Assembly (NCBI GenBank): GCA_958410215.1
Contig: CATYOF010000004.1
Span: 1 to 64,000 of the forward strand
Direction of reading: 5' to 3'
Source: an uncultured Cryptobacterium sp.
GTDB lineage: Bacteria > Actinomycetota > Coriobacteriia > Coriobacteriales > Eggerthellaceae
DNA: 64,000 nucleotides
A program made the translations under genes and the position numbers. Below are positions 44,432 to 53,998 of this stretch, piece by piece. Under the pieces are notes generated by a model. That model was not told where the DNA came from and made no database searches. It was given only the letters and a program-made list of their open reading frames with translations. The number at the start of each line of letters is the position of its first letter. Positions within the stretch are counted from its first letter, which is position 1.

Positions 44432-45259
44432 ATTTTCGAGTGAAATGCTGCGCCATCCACCAAATTGTGTAGGCACGTCAATACTGGTGTATCCAATGCT
44501 GCGCGCAAAGCGGTAAGCTGCTTCAATATCGGCATTAATGCGGGAATGATGATGTGCATCAGTTCCTACAGTAACGGGTACCTCTGCAGCATAAAATTCT
44601 TCTAAGAGTTGCTTGCATGGGTAAAAATCTTTGAAACCCTTTATAAGTCCTGCCGTATTAATTTCTATGTGGACTCCGCCTGCATGGGCGGCTTCAGCCA
44701 TTTCCTTGTAGAGAGGTGAAAGACCAATGGTTGGAATATATCCTTCGGTACTCATGAGGTGGGGCAGATCGGGGTGTGCCATTGAGTCGAACAAACCACT
44801 TGTGGCAGCAGCGCACCATTCCTTTTCGTAGAAGCACCACAGTGCGTTTGCGCCAAGTTCATCCCATATTTCCATATGCTCATCCCAGTCAAGGGGCTTT
44901 TCTTGAAGGAAATGAATAGAGCCTAGTAAAAAGGTAGGATGGTAGTCCTTTTTGCTATTAAGATCTGCACGAATAGCGCGAAGGTCGGCTTCGCATCCTG
45001 GGTACCAATCAGCCTCAAGCCCGGAAACAATTTCGAGTGAGGGGTACTTGCTTCGGAGTTCAACAATGGAGGATAGATACTTGGGAAGCTCTTTTGTTTT
45101 GATGGAATAATCAACAAACTTGGGCTTTCCCCAATGGTCGGTACAAGCAATGGCGGTAATACCTGCAGCAAGAGCAGCTTCCATATTTTCTTCAAGGGTA
45201 CTGGCTCCATCGGAAAAAATAGTATGCGTATGGCAGTTTACTAATTCGATGCCGCTCAC
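44426..45259 (-). CDS. PHP-domain phosphatase (histidinol-phosphatase type)
   Basis: 277 residues. Metal ligands: HTHTIFSDG (H10, H12), CTDHWG (H42), GLEADWYPG, GSIHFL, AHPDLPH, and TDAHHHS near 245. This is the HisJ/HisK-like PHP build; the enzyme hydrolyses histidinol phosphate in histidine synthesis, though many relatives act on other phosphoesters and no his genes are near. GGAGGGCACC precedes ATG 45259. The TetR gene upstream is separated by 13 bp, suggesting one operon. Confidence 0.88.
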   Translation of the reverse strand: MSGIELVNCHTHTIFSDGASTLEENMEAALAAGITAIACTDHWGKPKFVDYSIKTKELPKYLSSIVELRSKYPSLEIVSGLEADWYPGCEADLRAIRADLNSKKDYHPTFLLGSIHFLQEKPLDWDEHMEIWDELGANALWCFYEKEWCAAATSGLFDSMAHPDLPHLMSTEGYIPTIGLSPLYKEMAEAAHAGGVHIEINTAGLIKGFKDFYPCKQLLEEFYAAEVPVTVGTDAHHHSRINADIEAAYRFARSIGYTSIDVPTQFGGWRSISLENL

Positions 45260-45272
45260 GGTGCCCTCCTTG

Positions 45273-45917
45273 TTATTTTTGCTGGTACCAGGAAATGTTC
45301 ATAGAAATGAAATCACGCATTTCGGCTTTAAAGTCTATCTCGGGACGATCAATGTTCAATTGCTGCAGTGCTTGCTGGATGAGGGGATTATGCAGGCATG
45401 ATCCGCAAAGACCAACTCCTTGGTAATAGATAGCAGTAATAAACTTTTCCATCAATTCAGGTTTGATGCCAAGGATTCCGGAAAGCTGCTGGGTAAGTTT
45501 TTCTACACCCTCATAATAGGTTGCTTTAAAATCTGCCAGCTTATCTATGCTTACATTGGTTTCAATAATAGTGGTTAAGATATTTCCGTATTTGAAATAG
45601 TCACGATGAGCGTTAGCGATTCCTGCCCATACCTCTGCCGCAACAGCGGGGCTAAATTCGCAACCTTCGGGTAGCGCGGAAAGCAGAGCGGTAACATAGG
45701 CCCTACATTTATCTGCCATGAGGGAAAGGAAAATTTCTTCTTTGGTGGTTACATACTTATATAAATTTGCACGAGACCAACCTAAATCACTCGCAATAGT
45801 AGTAAGAGTAATTTCGTGGTAAGGGTGCTGCGAAAATTGCTGCTCAGCGACTTGCTTTATTTCTTCTAAACGTTGTGCCTTTTGTTCGGTACTGCGAGCA
45901 CGGATGAATTCAGACAT
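45273..45917 (-). CDS. TetR-family transcriptional regulator
   Basis: 214 residues from ATG 45917 (GGGGA six bases upstream); the frame from ATG 45944 would add nine. Helix-turn-helix ITLTTIASDLGWSRANLYKYVTTKEEIFLSL at about 37-67, then a helical ligand domain (TetR_C_29-like: FKATYYEGVEKLTQQLSGI). Lies directly upstream of the PHP gene on the same strand, so may control it together with itself. Ligand unknown. Confidence 0.9.
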   Translation of the reverse strand: MSEFIRARSTEQKAQRLEEIKQVAEQQFSQHPYHEITLTTIASDLGWSRANLYKYVTTKEEIFLSLMADKCRAYVTALLSALPEGCEFSPAVAAEVWAGIANAHRDYFKYGNILTTIIETNVSIDKLADFKATYYEGVEKLTQQLSGILGIKPELMEKFITAIYYQGVGLCGSCLHNPLIQQALQQLNIDRPEIDFKAEMRDFISMNISWYQQK

Positions 45918-46060
45918 AATAATCCCCGATTTACAAGCGTACATAGTTATTACGAACTCACTCTATCACAGCGGGGCATGTATTGCTAAGTATCAAGTAA
46001 AGAACGCAAGAACTGGTGTCTTTTGTGCAAATAACAATATGTTACTTATGTTGGTACTTT

Positions 46061-46229
46061 AAAAAAGAGCAAAAAAGAGCATTTAAATGTTTCTATAAGG
46101 CATGCGTTTTGCAATTCGCGCTACACAAGAAGTTGTTTTTGGAAAGGGTAAAGTAGAGAATAAATATTCTACTTAGTGTGAAATTGCTCTGTTTGGAATA
46201 CTTCTAGATAAAATACTATCTACGATAGT
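46061..46229. promoter_or_regulatory. Repeats and palindromes upstream of the LysR pair
   Basis: The 377-bp divergent gap has no supported gene. It contains a direct repeat AAAAAAGAGC twice (46061-46080), an inverted repeat AGAATA/TATTCT (46157-46170), and two interlocked palindromes TAGATA/TATCTA (46205-46222) and ACTATC/GATAGT (46215-46229). The last two lie 65-90 bp before the LysR start, suitable as autoregulatory sites. Confidence 0.5.
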
Positions 46230-46294
46230 GCTATTAATGTGTGAATGTATACGACGCGAAGCTGAGGTTTAAAACGCGTTTTAAAAGGAGCAGT

Positions 46295-46771
46295 ATGAAT
46301 CTAAATCAACTAGAGGTTTTTAGGAGTATTGCTCGCAGGCAGAATATATCTCAAGCGGCACGTGATTTATATATTTCCCAGTCTGCTTTAGCAAAAACCC
46401 TACAACAGATTGAAGAGGAACTGCACACACCTTTATTTAATCGCGAAGGTAAAAGAATCAGTCTTAATCCTGCTGGTGAAATATTGCTTCACTATTCTGA
46501 TATTGCCAGTAACTCACTTAAAAAAGCTGAAGAATTAATTCAGGAAAGGAAACAAGATCGTGTAAATGTGGTGCGTGTTATCTTTAGAACGCCAATTGGG
46601 AACCCGGTTAGTGCTTTGCGAGGATTTATGAGTGAAAACCCAGAAGCTATTCCTCACGTTGCTTTTGATTCTGAGGTACATGGCGATTGCACGATGTCAA
46701 AACATGACCGAGGCAGCAAAAGAGTTAGGGGTGTCTCAGCCATCTTTAAGTCAATCTATAAAAAAGCTTGA
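46295..46771 (+). pseudogene. LysR-family regulator A, truncated by deletion
   Basis: Starts normally at ATG 46295 with AAAAGGAG: MNLNQLEVFRSIARRQNISQ, then AARDLYISQSALAKTLQQIE. The effector domain begins (VVRVIFRTPIGNPVSALRGF) and is in register to about residue 128 (VAFDSE). After that the frame reads sequence that belongs, in another frame, to a second LysR gene, and ends at 46771. So the 3' 55-60 percent of this gene is missing. A DNA-binding fragment could still be made. Confidence 0.85.
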
Positions 46772-47570
46772 GAATAGTTTGGGCGTGGCTCTGTTTGATA
46801 GAGACGGCCGCAGTTTGGTGCTTAATGAGTATGGGGAAATATTACTCGAACAGTCCGAAATAGCACTTCGTTCCATAGATAATGCAGTTAAAGAAATTAA
46901 TGATAATATTGGAACAGGGCAGCATAAAATTCGACTCGTAGCTCGTTGCCCTATAGGAAATTCCGCAAAAGTTTTCAAAAAATACCACGAAAGCCATCCT
47001 GATATTATTGTTTCTTGCTTAACTCCTTCTGAAAGTACTTCTGAGGCAGAATATGATATTGAACTTCTTGCTACATCAGGCACTATGACCCAAGAAAATT
47101 GTCTGCCTGTTTGTGATGAAGAATATATTGTGTGCGTGCCCAAAAAGCATAAATTTGCCAATCAAGATTCAGTTGCGCTAAAGGATCTAGCACGTGAACA
47201 ATTTATTATTTCTGCAGCATCAAGCGAAATGAATACGGTTGAGCAGAAGATGTTTGAAGAGGCGGGATTTAAACCTAAGATAGGAGCATATTTTTCCTAT
47301 TATGGGGATATTTTGCGTGCGGTGGAACAAGGGTTAGGGATTTGTATTGCAACAGAAATAACCTGGTTTATTGGCGCTGATTGGGATATAGTTCCCCTGC
47401 GTCTTACCGATGTAAAACGATCACGAAACATTTTTATTAAGTGGCCTACTCAGGCATATCTATCCGAATCCTCATTGGGTCTTGTTAGCTATATATGTGG
47501 TGAGTTTAGAGCGTTTGCTGATGAACAGAAACTTTTGCAACAACATCCTAGTCACGTTCATTTTTGGTAG
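46680..47570 (+). CDS. LysR-family regulator B, 5' end lost
   Basis: From ATG 46680 the 296-residue product begins MAIARCQNMTEAAKELGVSQ, i.e. at what is normally about residue 9 of a LysR protein, and lacks the first beta strand (a typical MNLxQLRYF). LRY encoded at 46671-46679 is probably the last remaining part of that strand. From here to the end (LGVSQPSLSQSIKKLENSLG; effector domain with SYYGDILRAVEQGLGICIA) the protein looks complete. No ribosome-binding site precedes 46680; GTG 46632 would give 16 more residues of foreign sequence. Function of the product is doubtful. Confidence 0.7.
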   Translation: MAIARCQNMTEAAKELGVSQPSLSQSIKKLENSLGVALFDRDGRSLVLNEYGEILLEQSEIALRSIDNAVKEINDNIGTGQHKIRLVARCPIGNSAKVFKKYHESHPDIIVSCLTPSESTSEAEYDIELLATSGTMTQENCLPVCDEEYIVCVPKKHKFANQDSVALKDLAREQFIISAASSEMNTVEQKMFEEAGFKPKIGAYFSYYGDILRAVEQGLGICIATEITWFIGADWDIVPLRLTDVKRSRNIFIKWPTQAYLSESSLGLVSYICGEFRAFADEQKLLQQHPSHVHFW

Positions 47571-47594
47571 TCGTGCTTATAAGCTTATTAGTAA

Positions 47595-47648
47595 ACAGCC
47601 CTTCCGCAAAAGTTTAAAGGGAGCACTGGTGGAAGGGCTGTATATTTT
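47595..47648 (+). terminator. Terminator of the LysR region
   Basis: ACAGCCCTTCC (47595-47605) pairs with GGAAGGGCTGT (47631-47641), a perfect 11-bp stem with a 25-nt loop, followed by ATATTTTTG. Confidence 0.65.
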
Positions 47649-47655
47649 TGGAACA

Positions 47656-47898
47656 CTACTTCATGAATTGATCAGTACGTTTAGGTAATAGGCTAGTGGC
47701 ATAAAGGGGGATGTTTGTTATCCATGATTGATGCTGAAACCCTGCAAGAGAAAGTCTTAATCCATGCTGTAAGTCAAAATGTTCTATAAAGGTCTTGAGG
47801 CTTTTTGCTTTAAGATTTACTTCGGCTTTAACTTCTAAAGGCACAATTTGACCTTTCCAATCGTAGATATTATGTTTTGCATAGGTATATGAAACTAC
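47656..47898 (-). pseudogene. 3' remnant of a DUF4143 ATPase gene
   Basis: An 80-codon frame without start, bounded upstream by TGA at 47899. It encodes YDWKGQIVPLEVKAEVNLKA then KSLKTFIEHF, LSLAGFQHQSWITNIPLYA, which is the C-terminal end of the DUF4143 ATPase family (nuclease-like E-V-K motif followed by the final strands). The remaining about 80 percent of the gene is absent. The fragment lies immediately before the ribosome-binding site of the next gene on the opposite strand. Family assignment is by recognition. Confidence 0.75.
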
Positions 47899-47911
47899 TC
47901 AAGGAAGAATA

Positions 47912-48643
47912 GTGGCAGTAAAAAAGATCCGTCCGAGCAAACGACAAGAATTCGAAACATCTGAAGAGGCAAAGGTTAACTTGCTTGCTCCTCGTTTTCT
48001 TATTTATGTGATAGGGGCTTTGTTTCTTGCTTTTGGAGTGGTGCTAAACACCCGTTGTAGCATGGGCGTTTCTACCGTGAACTGTATTCCTTTTGTCTTT
48101 AGCGAAGCAACGGGTATTACCCTTGGTCAAGGATGCATGCTGCTCTATATCATTGACGTTATTATTCAGATTATTGTTTTTCGTCAAGTTACCCTGCGCA
48201 TAGCACTACAAATTCCTTTTTCTTTCGTTATGGGCATGTTGGTAGATATGTTTGACTACTGCATTTCATCAGGCATTCTTTGGTTCTTTCAAGGCCCTGA
48301 TGTGCTCATGGGTAGCGTAATGCTTATCTTGGGCATCCTATTTACGGGCGTGGGCGTAAGCATGGTTATGAGTATGAACTTTGTACCTAATCCACCCGAT
48401 GGCTTCACTCAAGCGCTTTGTAAAATTACAGGATTGCCCTTTGGGCGTGGTAAATGGCTTAACGATGGTCTTCGTTTAATTATTGCAGTAGCACTAGCTC
48501 TTATTATGCTTGGTCATATTATTGGCGTAGGCATAGGTACGGTGTTGTGCGTATTTACTATTGGTAACATCTGTCAGTTTATGGACGACCATATTGGGTT
48601 TCTGTATCGCAAGGTGTATAACCCCTTGGGTATTGTAGATTAG
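47912..48643 (+). CDS. YczE/DUF6198-type membrane protein
   Basis: 243 residues from GTG 47912 with AAGGAAG. Five to six membrane helices: FLIYVIGALFLAFGVVLNT at 29-47, LLYIIDVIIQIIVF, IPFSFVMGMLVDMFD, GSVMLILGILFTGVGVSMV, LIIAVALALIMLGHIIGVGI. The pattern (GVSTVNCIPFVFS; NPPDGFTQALC) is that of YczE-like membrane proteins, whose biochemical role is unknown. Stands alone. Confidence 0.82.
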   Translation: MAVKKIRPSKRQEFETSEEAKVNLLAPRFLIYVIGALFLAFGVVLNTRCSMGVSTVNCIPFVFSEATGITLGQGCMLLYIIDVIIQIIVFRQVTLRIALQIPFSFVMGMLVDMFDYCISSGILWFFQGPDVLMGSVMLILGILFTGVGVSMVMSMNFVPNPPDGFTQALCKITGLPFGRGKWLNDGLRLIIAVALALIMLGHIIGVGIGTVLCVFTIGNICQFMDDHIGFLYRKVYNPLGIVD

Positions 48644-48762
48644 CGTTTGACGCGAGTCTAAGTCATAGGGGAGGCACGTAAGCTGCAAGACAATGTAGAG
48701 ATGTAGGGTGTTGCAAGCTGTAGGACGGTATAGATAATCAGGACGGTACACGACGTATGCAG

Positions 48763-49245
48763 CTAGTCGGCGTTGAGCTTCTTACGTTTGGTAATTTTTC
48801 CTGATTTATAGTCATCTTCTAACTTTTTGTTGGCATCGCGAATAGCCTGTTTAAGGGCGCGATCGGTTAATTCTTCAACGGAAGAACGAATAAAAGCGGT
48901 GCTTGCAGAAAAGCGTGGCGAAGGGGAAGCCGAAGGCAACGGTTGAACTTGGTTGTCTGAAGTTAAAGATGAAACTGGATTTGCGTTCGTTTCGCAGTTA
49001 GCACCATGTCTGCTGGCTCCATGCTGGCTTTCGCGCTCAGTTTCGCGTTCAGCTTCACGTTCCGCCTTACGTTTGGCGGCGTGTTCTTCTTCAATTTCGC
49101 GGGCAAACTGATCCATTTTTTCTTCAGCAGTGCTTTTGATGCCAAAAAGGGTACGTCCACTTGAAAACATTGGGCGTTCTTTGCCCGTTGCTTCCATGGA
49201 TAAGAGTTGCGAAATTCGCTGCCATCTTTTATCGAAATCGTCCAT
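48763..49245 (-). CDS. Hypothetical protein with charged coiled coil
   Basis: 160 residues, ATG 49245. An ordered N-terminus (DFDKRWQRISQLLSMEATGK; RTLFGIKST), a Glu/Arg/Ala-rich helix (AKRKAEREAERETERES), a disordered Ser/Pro part, and a C-terminal helix (SVEELTDRALKQAIRDANKK) ending in Lys-rich KITKRKKLNAD. No signal peptide or membrane helix. I do not recognise the family. Diverges from gltB with a 164-bp gap. The length, codon use and ordered ends support a real gene. Confidence 0.7.
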   Translation of the reverse strand: MDDFDKRWQRISQLLSMEATGKERPMFSSGRTLFGIKSTAEEKMDQFAREIEEEHAAKRKAEREAERETERESQHGASRHGANCETNANPVSSLTSDNQVQPLPSASPSPRFSASTAFIRSSVEELTDRALKQAIRDANKKLEDDYKSGKITKRKKLNAD

Positions 49246-49323
49246 AGCCGTATGGTAGCACGTACATAGAACCCGTTCACCGGGCTAAAACATTTCGTAT
49301 TTGTTACTTTCCTTTTTCTCGAA

Positions 49324-49342
49324 TGTTACGTCTGTTGTAACA
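49324..49342. promoter_or_regulatory. Inverted repeat upstream of gltB
   Basis: TGTTAC (49324-49329) and GTAACA (49337-49342) are perfect complements around a 7-nt spacer, 68 bp before the gltB start. Candidate site for a nitrogen or GltC-like regulator; no such gene is adjacent. Confidence 0.35.
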
Positions 49343-49409
49343 CTTCAGCGGCGCTTCCAAAAGGTATTACCGTATAGGGTGACAGGAAGTCTATGTTGAG
49401 AGGTTGAGT

Positions 49410-52400
49410 ATGGAAGTGCAAAGCGGTTTGTATCGTCCAGAATTCGAACATGATGCGTGCGGCATCGGTGCCTTGGCGCACCTCAAGGGTAAGCGCACTC
49501 ATCAGATGGTCGACGACGCCTTGTCAGTTCTTGTAAATCTGGAACACCGTGGTGGTAAAGGCCTTGAGCATAATACGGGCGATGGTGCAGGAATTCTTTT
49601 CCAGGTTCCTCATCACTTCTTCCGCAAAGAAGCTCAAAAGTATGGTCATTTGCTGCCCGATGAAGGCGACTATGGCGTAGCAATGTTGTTTTTCCCGCAA
49701 GATGCAGCGGGCGTGGAAGTTGCTAAGCGAATTTTTGAGGAAGGCTGCGCTCAGTCAGGATTAAAGCTGTTGTTCTGGCGTGAAGTACCTATTGATCCTC
49801 ATGATTTAGGCTCTACTGCTCGTGCTTGCATGCCAACCATTTTGCAAGCTTTCGTTGCACGCCCCGATGACGTTGCGCAGGGGGTTGAATTTGAGCGTAG
49901 CTTATATGTGTGCCGTCGTCGCATCGAAAAGGCGGCGGATGCAGAATACGCGCTTACCAATAAAATCTTTTATGTGTGCTCGTTTTCCGCGCGCACCATT
50001 GTGTATAAGGGTATGTTGGTGGCAACACAGATGCGTCGTTTCTATTTGGACTTATCGGATGCAGCGGTAAAAACTGCGATTGCGTTGGTTCATTCGCGCT
50101 ATTCCACTAACACCACCCCTTCGTGGGAGCGTGCCCATCCCAACCGTTACATTATTCATAATGGCGAAATTAATACCCTTAAAGGTAATGTAAATTGGAT
50201 TCGTGCGCGCGAGCCAAACCTGTATTCTCCGATTTTGGGAAGCAATCTTGAAGAAGTGCTGCCTATTATCAATAAAGAAGGTTCCGACTCTGCAATTCTT
50301 GATAATGTGTTGGAATTTTTGGTTATGAATGGGCGCGATATGACGCGCACCGTTTCTATGCTATTGCCTGAACCATGGGATAAAAACACTGCTTTGTCTG
50401 ACCGCCGTCGTGCTTATGACGAATATCAGTCCATGCTTATGGAACCTTGGGATGGTCCTGCCGCTATTGCGTATACCGATGGCACCACCTTTGGTGCTGC
50501 GCTTGATCGCAACGGATTACGTCCTGCTCGTTACTACGTAACACGCGATGATCGCTTTATCTTATCCAGCGAAGTTGGTCCCATCGAAGTGGATCCCGCC
50601 AATATCCTTATTGCTGGATGCTTGGGTCCAGGCGAAATGGTTGAAGTTGACACTAAGGCCGATCGTATTTATTGGAACGAAGAACTTCGTATGCGCTATG
50701 CGAAGGAAAAACCTTATGGCGATTGGGTTCGTGAAGAAAAAATCGAAGTGGAAGATCTTGCTGCTCCCGCCGGAGTAGCTCCCAACAGGGATGCGCAGGT
50801 GCCGCTCACGGTCCGTATGGCAAAGCTGGGTTACCACTGGGACGATGTGGATGAGGTAATTCGTGCCATGGCAAATGCAGGAAGTGTGCCTTTAGCTTCC
50901 ATGGGTATCGATGCTTCACTTGCGTGCTTGTCCAAGAAAAATCGTTCTTTCTTTGATTATTTCTATCAGCTTTTTGCTCAGGTTACTAATCCTCCTATTG
51001 ATGCCTTACGCGAAAGCTTGGTAACGTCAAGCGTGCTTTATTTGGGCAACCATGGCAATTTGCTGGAGGATTCTCGCAACGCATGCCAGCTTATTCGCTT
51101 AGAGCAACCCCTTCTTACCAAGGATCAATTCGAAAGAATTTGCGCAATTGATCGGGTGGGCTTTAAGGCACAACGTTTCTCGGCAGTGTACGAGCGCACT
51201 GCAGGAGAAGGCGCACTAAAGCAAGCGCTTCAGGCACTTTCTGAACAGGTGGAAGCGGCCATTGCGCAGGGATGCAGCATTATTGTGCTTTCCGATCGTG
51301 CAGCTGAAGGTGAAGTTCCTATTCCTTCCTTGCTGGCGGTTGCGGCGGTCCACAATCATCTTATGAAAGTGGGCAAGCGCACGTTTGCCGATATTGTGGT
51401 AGAAACTGGCGATGCTCTTTCGGCGCATGACTTTGCAGCGTTGGTGGGTTATTCCGCTTCGGGAATTTATCCTTATATGGCACATGAATGCATTGAACAT
51501 TTAGCGCAAACAGGCCAGCTTGATGTTTCTGCTGAAGAGGGAATAGCTCATTACAACAAGGCGGTAATGGCTGGCATCATGGCTATTATGTCCAAGATGG
51601 GCATTTCTACGGTACAAAGCTATCATTCTGCACAGATATTTGAGGCAGTAGGCTTTACGCAGGAGTTCATTGATGAATACTTCGCCGGCACAGTTTCTCG
51701 TGTAGGCGGCTTAGGTGTTGAAGAAGTACAGCGCGAAGAAAACCAGCGCTATGATGATGCGGTAGCTCTTTTGGTATCGCCTTCTCCTGATCAGTTACCT
51801 TCTTTGGGCTTAACCAAGTGGCGTCCTCTTGGCGGCGAAGAACATCTTATTGATCCTGAAACTATCTATTTGTTGCAACATGCGTGCCAAAAGGGCAGTT
51901 ATGAAACCTTCAAGGAATACAGTGCACATATTCATCAACAAAATCGCACGATTCGTTTGCGTGACTTGCTTGATTTTGTAACGGATAGAACCCCTGTTCC
52001 CCTAGAGGAAGTAGAGCCTGCAACCGAAATTGCGAAACGTTTTAACACGGGCGCTATGAGCTACGGCTCCATTTCCGAAGAAGCTCATAAGTGCATGGCA
52101 ATAGCTATGAACCGATTGGGTGGTCGTTCGAATTCGGGTGAAGGCGGCGAAGATCCTCGTCGTGAAATGCCTCTTCCCAATGGGGATTCGGTCAATTCCG
52201 CTATTAAGCAGGTAGCATCGGGCCGTTTTGGGGTAACAAGCCGTTATTTGGCTTCAGCAATTGAAATTCAAATTAAAATGGCGCAGGGTGCAAAGCCGGG
52301 TGAAGGTGGTCATCTGCCAGGCAAAAAGGTGTATCCCTGGATTGCACAAGCGCGTCGTTCCACGCCTGGCATTGGGCTTATTTCGCCACCGCCTCATCAT

Positions 52401-53996
52401 GATATTTACTCCATTGAAGACTTGGCGGAGCTCATTTTTGATCTTAAGAACGCCAATCAGAATGCTCGTGTGTCCGTGAAGTTAGTATCTGAGGCAGGTG
52501 TTGGCACTATTGCAACAGGCGTTGCAAAGGGTGCTGCCGATAAAATTCTGATTTCTGGTCACAATGGTGGTTCGGGCGCTGCACCGCGTGATTCTATTTG
52601 GCATGCAGGCTTGCCGCTTGAGCTTGGCTTAGCAGAAACACAACAAACACTGGTGCGTAACGGATTGCGTTCACGCGTGGTGCTGGAGGCTGACGGCAAG
52701 CTGATGGACGGTACCGATGTTGCGGTGGCCTGTTTGCTGGGTGCCGAAGAATTTGGCTTTGCCACCATGCCGCTTATTGCTATGGGCTGCTTGATGCAGC
52801 GTGACTGTCAACAGGACACCTGTCCTGCGGGTATCGCAACGCAAAACTGCCGTTTGCGTAAACACTTCCACGGCAAGCCAGAATACGTAGAAAACTTCAT
52901 GCTCTTTGTAGCAGAGCAGCTGCGCGAAGTTATGGCTTCTTTGGGATTCCGTTCGGTGGATGAAATGGTGGGTCACTCTGAATGCTTGCGTCAGATATCC
53001 GTGGAAGGCAATTGGAAGGCCAACCTTATCGACCTTTCTGCGGTGCTTGCGCCTGCGGTTTGTGAATTTGGTGCCCATATTCCAGGTGCTGCTGGTCGTC
53101 ATTTCTTGCCAGAAATGAAGTACGACGTTGAGCTAGAAAAAACCTTGGATGTAACTTTGTTTGTGCCTATGTCTGAACAGGCGCGCAAGCATATGACTCC
53201 CGTGCACTTCCATGCAGATATTGCCAATGTAAATCGCTGTGTTGGAACTATTTTGGGCGCAACCGTAACAAAGGCTCACCCCGAAGGGTTGCCTGATGGG
53301 TCTATCACCATTGATTGCGAAGGTTCTGCGGGTCAAAGCTTCGGCGCTTTCTTGCCTGCTGGGGTAACTATGAATGTAACAGGCGATGCAAACGATTACT
53401 TTGGCAAGGGTCTTTCTGGTGGTATTGTTTCGGTTCATCCTTCCGCTGCGGCAACGTATAAGTACGACGAAAATATCATCGTAGGTAACGTTGCGTTCTA
53501 TGGTGCAACAAGCGGTCGGGGTTTCATTAATGGCCTTGCAGGACAGCGTTTTGGCGTTCGTAATTCTGGTGCAACGTTAGTGGTTGAAGGCGTGGGAAAT
53601 CACGGGTGCGAATACATGACGGGTGGCACTGCAGTTATTTTGGGTGAAGTAGGCCAGAACTTTGCAGCAGGCATGAGTGGTGGCATTGCGTTTGTGTATG
53701 ACGAATATCACACACTTGAGAGCCGTTGCAATAGGGAAATGGTCAAGATTGAAACACCTTCAACAGATGATTTAGCACTTATCCGAAGCCTTATCGAAGA
53801 ACACGTACGCTACACGGCAAGCCCGCGTGGTATCAAAATGCTCTACCGCTTCGATTCTGTAGCGAAGCACTTCAAGAAGGTAATACCAGTCGAATACGAG
53901 CATGTGCTGAATATCGTGGCAGCGGCAAAGGCGCAAGGGAAAACTCATGAAGAAGCACTTGAAGAAGCCTTTGAAGTGGTAGGAAAGGGGAACTAG
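49410..53996 (+). CDS. gltB: Glutamate synthase large subunit
   Basis: 1528 residues from ATG 49410 (GAGAGG site); TTG 49404 is possible. The usual catalytic Cys is C17 in EHDACGIG, preceded by a 16-residue leader that would be removed. Domains: class II amidotransferase (17 to about 430), central domain, FMN-binding synthase domain (GAMSYGSISEEAHK; GGSGAAPRDSIWHAG), [3Fe-4S] cysteines C1127, C1133, C1138 (GCLMQRDCQQDTC), and the GXGXG beta-helix at the end (SAGQSFGAF; GNVAFYGATSGRGF). It makes glutamate from glutamine and 2-oxoglutarate. Followed by gltD after 2 bp. Confidence 0.97.
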   Translation: MEVQSGLYRPEFEHDACGIGALAHLKGKRTHQMVDDALSVLVNLEHRGGKGLEHNTGDGAGILFQVPHHFFRKEAQKYGHLLPDEGDYGVAMLFFPQDAAGVEVAKRIFEEGCAQSGLKLLFWREVPIDPHDLGSTARACMPTILQAFVARPDDVAQGVEFERSLYVCRRRIEKAADAEYALTNKIFYVCSFSARTIVYKGMLVATQMRRFYLDLSDAAVKTAIALVHSRYSTNTTPSWERAHPNRYIIHNGEINTLKGNVNWIRAREPNLYSPILGSNLEEVLPIINKEGSDSAILDNVLEFLVMNGRDMTRTVSMLLPEPWDKNTALSDRRRAYDEYQSMLMEPWDGPAAIAYTDGTTFGAALDRNGLRPARYYVTRDDRFILSSEVGPIEVDPANILIAGCLGPGEMVEVDTKADRIYWNEELRMRYAKEKPYGDWVREEKIEVEDLAAPAGVAPNRDAQVPLTVRMAKLGYHWDDVDEVIRAMANAGSVPLASMGIDASLACLSKKNRSFFDYFYQLFAQVTNPPIDALRESLVTSSVLYLGNHGNLLEDSRNACQLIRLEQPLLTKDQFERICAIDRVGFKAQRFSAVYERTAGEGALKQALQALSEQVEAAIAQGCSIIVLSDRAAEGEVPIPSLLAVAAVHNHLMKVGKRTFADIVVETGDALSAHDFAALVGYSASGIYPYMAHECIEHLAQTGQLDVSAEEGIAHYNKAVMAGIMAIMSKMGISTVQSYHSAQIFEAVGFTQEFIDEYFAGTVSRVGGLGVEEVQREENQRYDDAVALLVSPSPDQLPSLGLTKWRPLGGEEHLIDPETIYLLQHACQKGSYETFKEYSAHIHQQNRTIRLRDLLDFVTDRTPVPLEEVEPATEIAKRFNTGAMSYGSISEEAHKCMAIAMNRLGGRSNSGEGGEDPRREMPLPNGDSVNSAIKQVASGRFGVTSRYLASAIEIQIKMAQGAKPGEGGHLPGKKVYPWIAQARRSTPGIGLISPPPHHDIYSIEDLAELIFDLKNANQNARVSVKLVSEAGVGTIATGVAKGAADKILISGHNGGSGAAPRDSIWHAGLPLELGLAETQQTLVRNGLRSRVVLEADGKLMDGTDVAVACLLGAEEFGFATMPLIAMGCLMQRDCQQDTCPAGIATQNCRLRKHFHGKPEYVENFMLFVAEQLREVMASLGFRSVDEMVGHSECLRQISVEGNWKANLIDLSAVLAPAVCEFGAHIPGAAGRHFLPEMKYDVELEKTLDVTLFVPMSEQARKHMTPVHFHADIANVNRCVGTILGATVTKAHPEGLPDGSITIDCEGSAGQSFGAFLPAGVTMNVTGDANDYFGKGLSGGIVSVHPSAAATYKYDENIIVGNVAFYGATSGRGFINGLAGQRFGVRNSGATLVVEGVGNHGCEYMTGGTAVILGEVGQNFAAGMSGGIAFVYDEYHTLESRCNREMVKIETPSTDDLALIRSLIEEHVRYTASPRGIKMLYRFDSVAKHFKKVIPVEYEHVLNIVAAAKAQGKTHEEALEEAFEVVGKGN

Positions 53997-53998
53997 TC

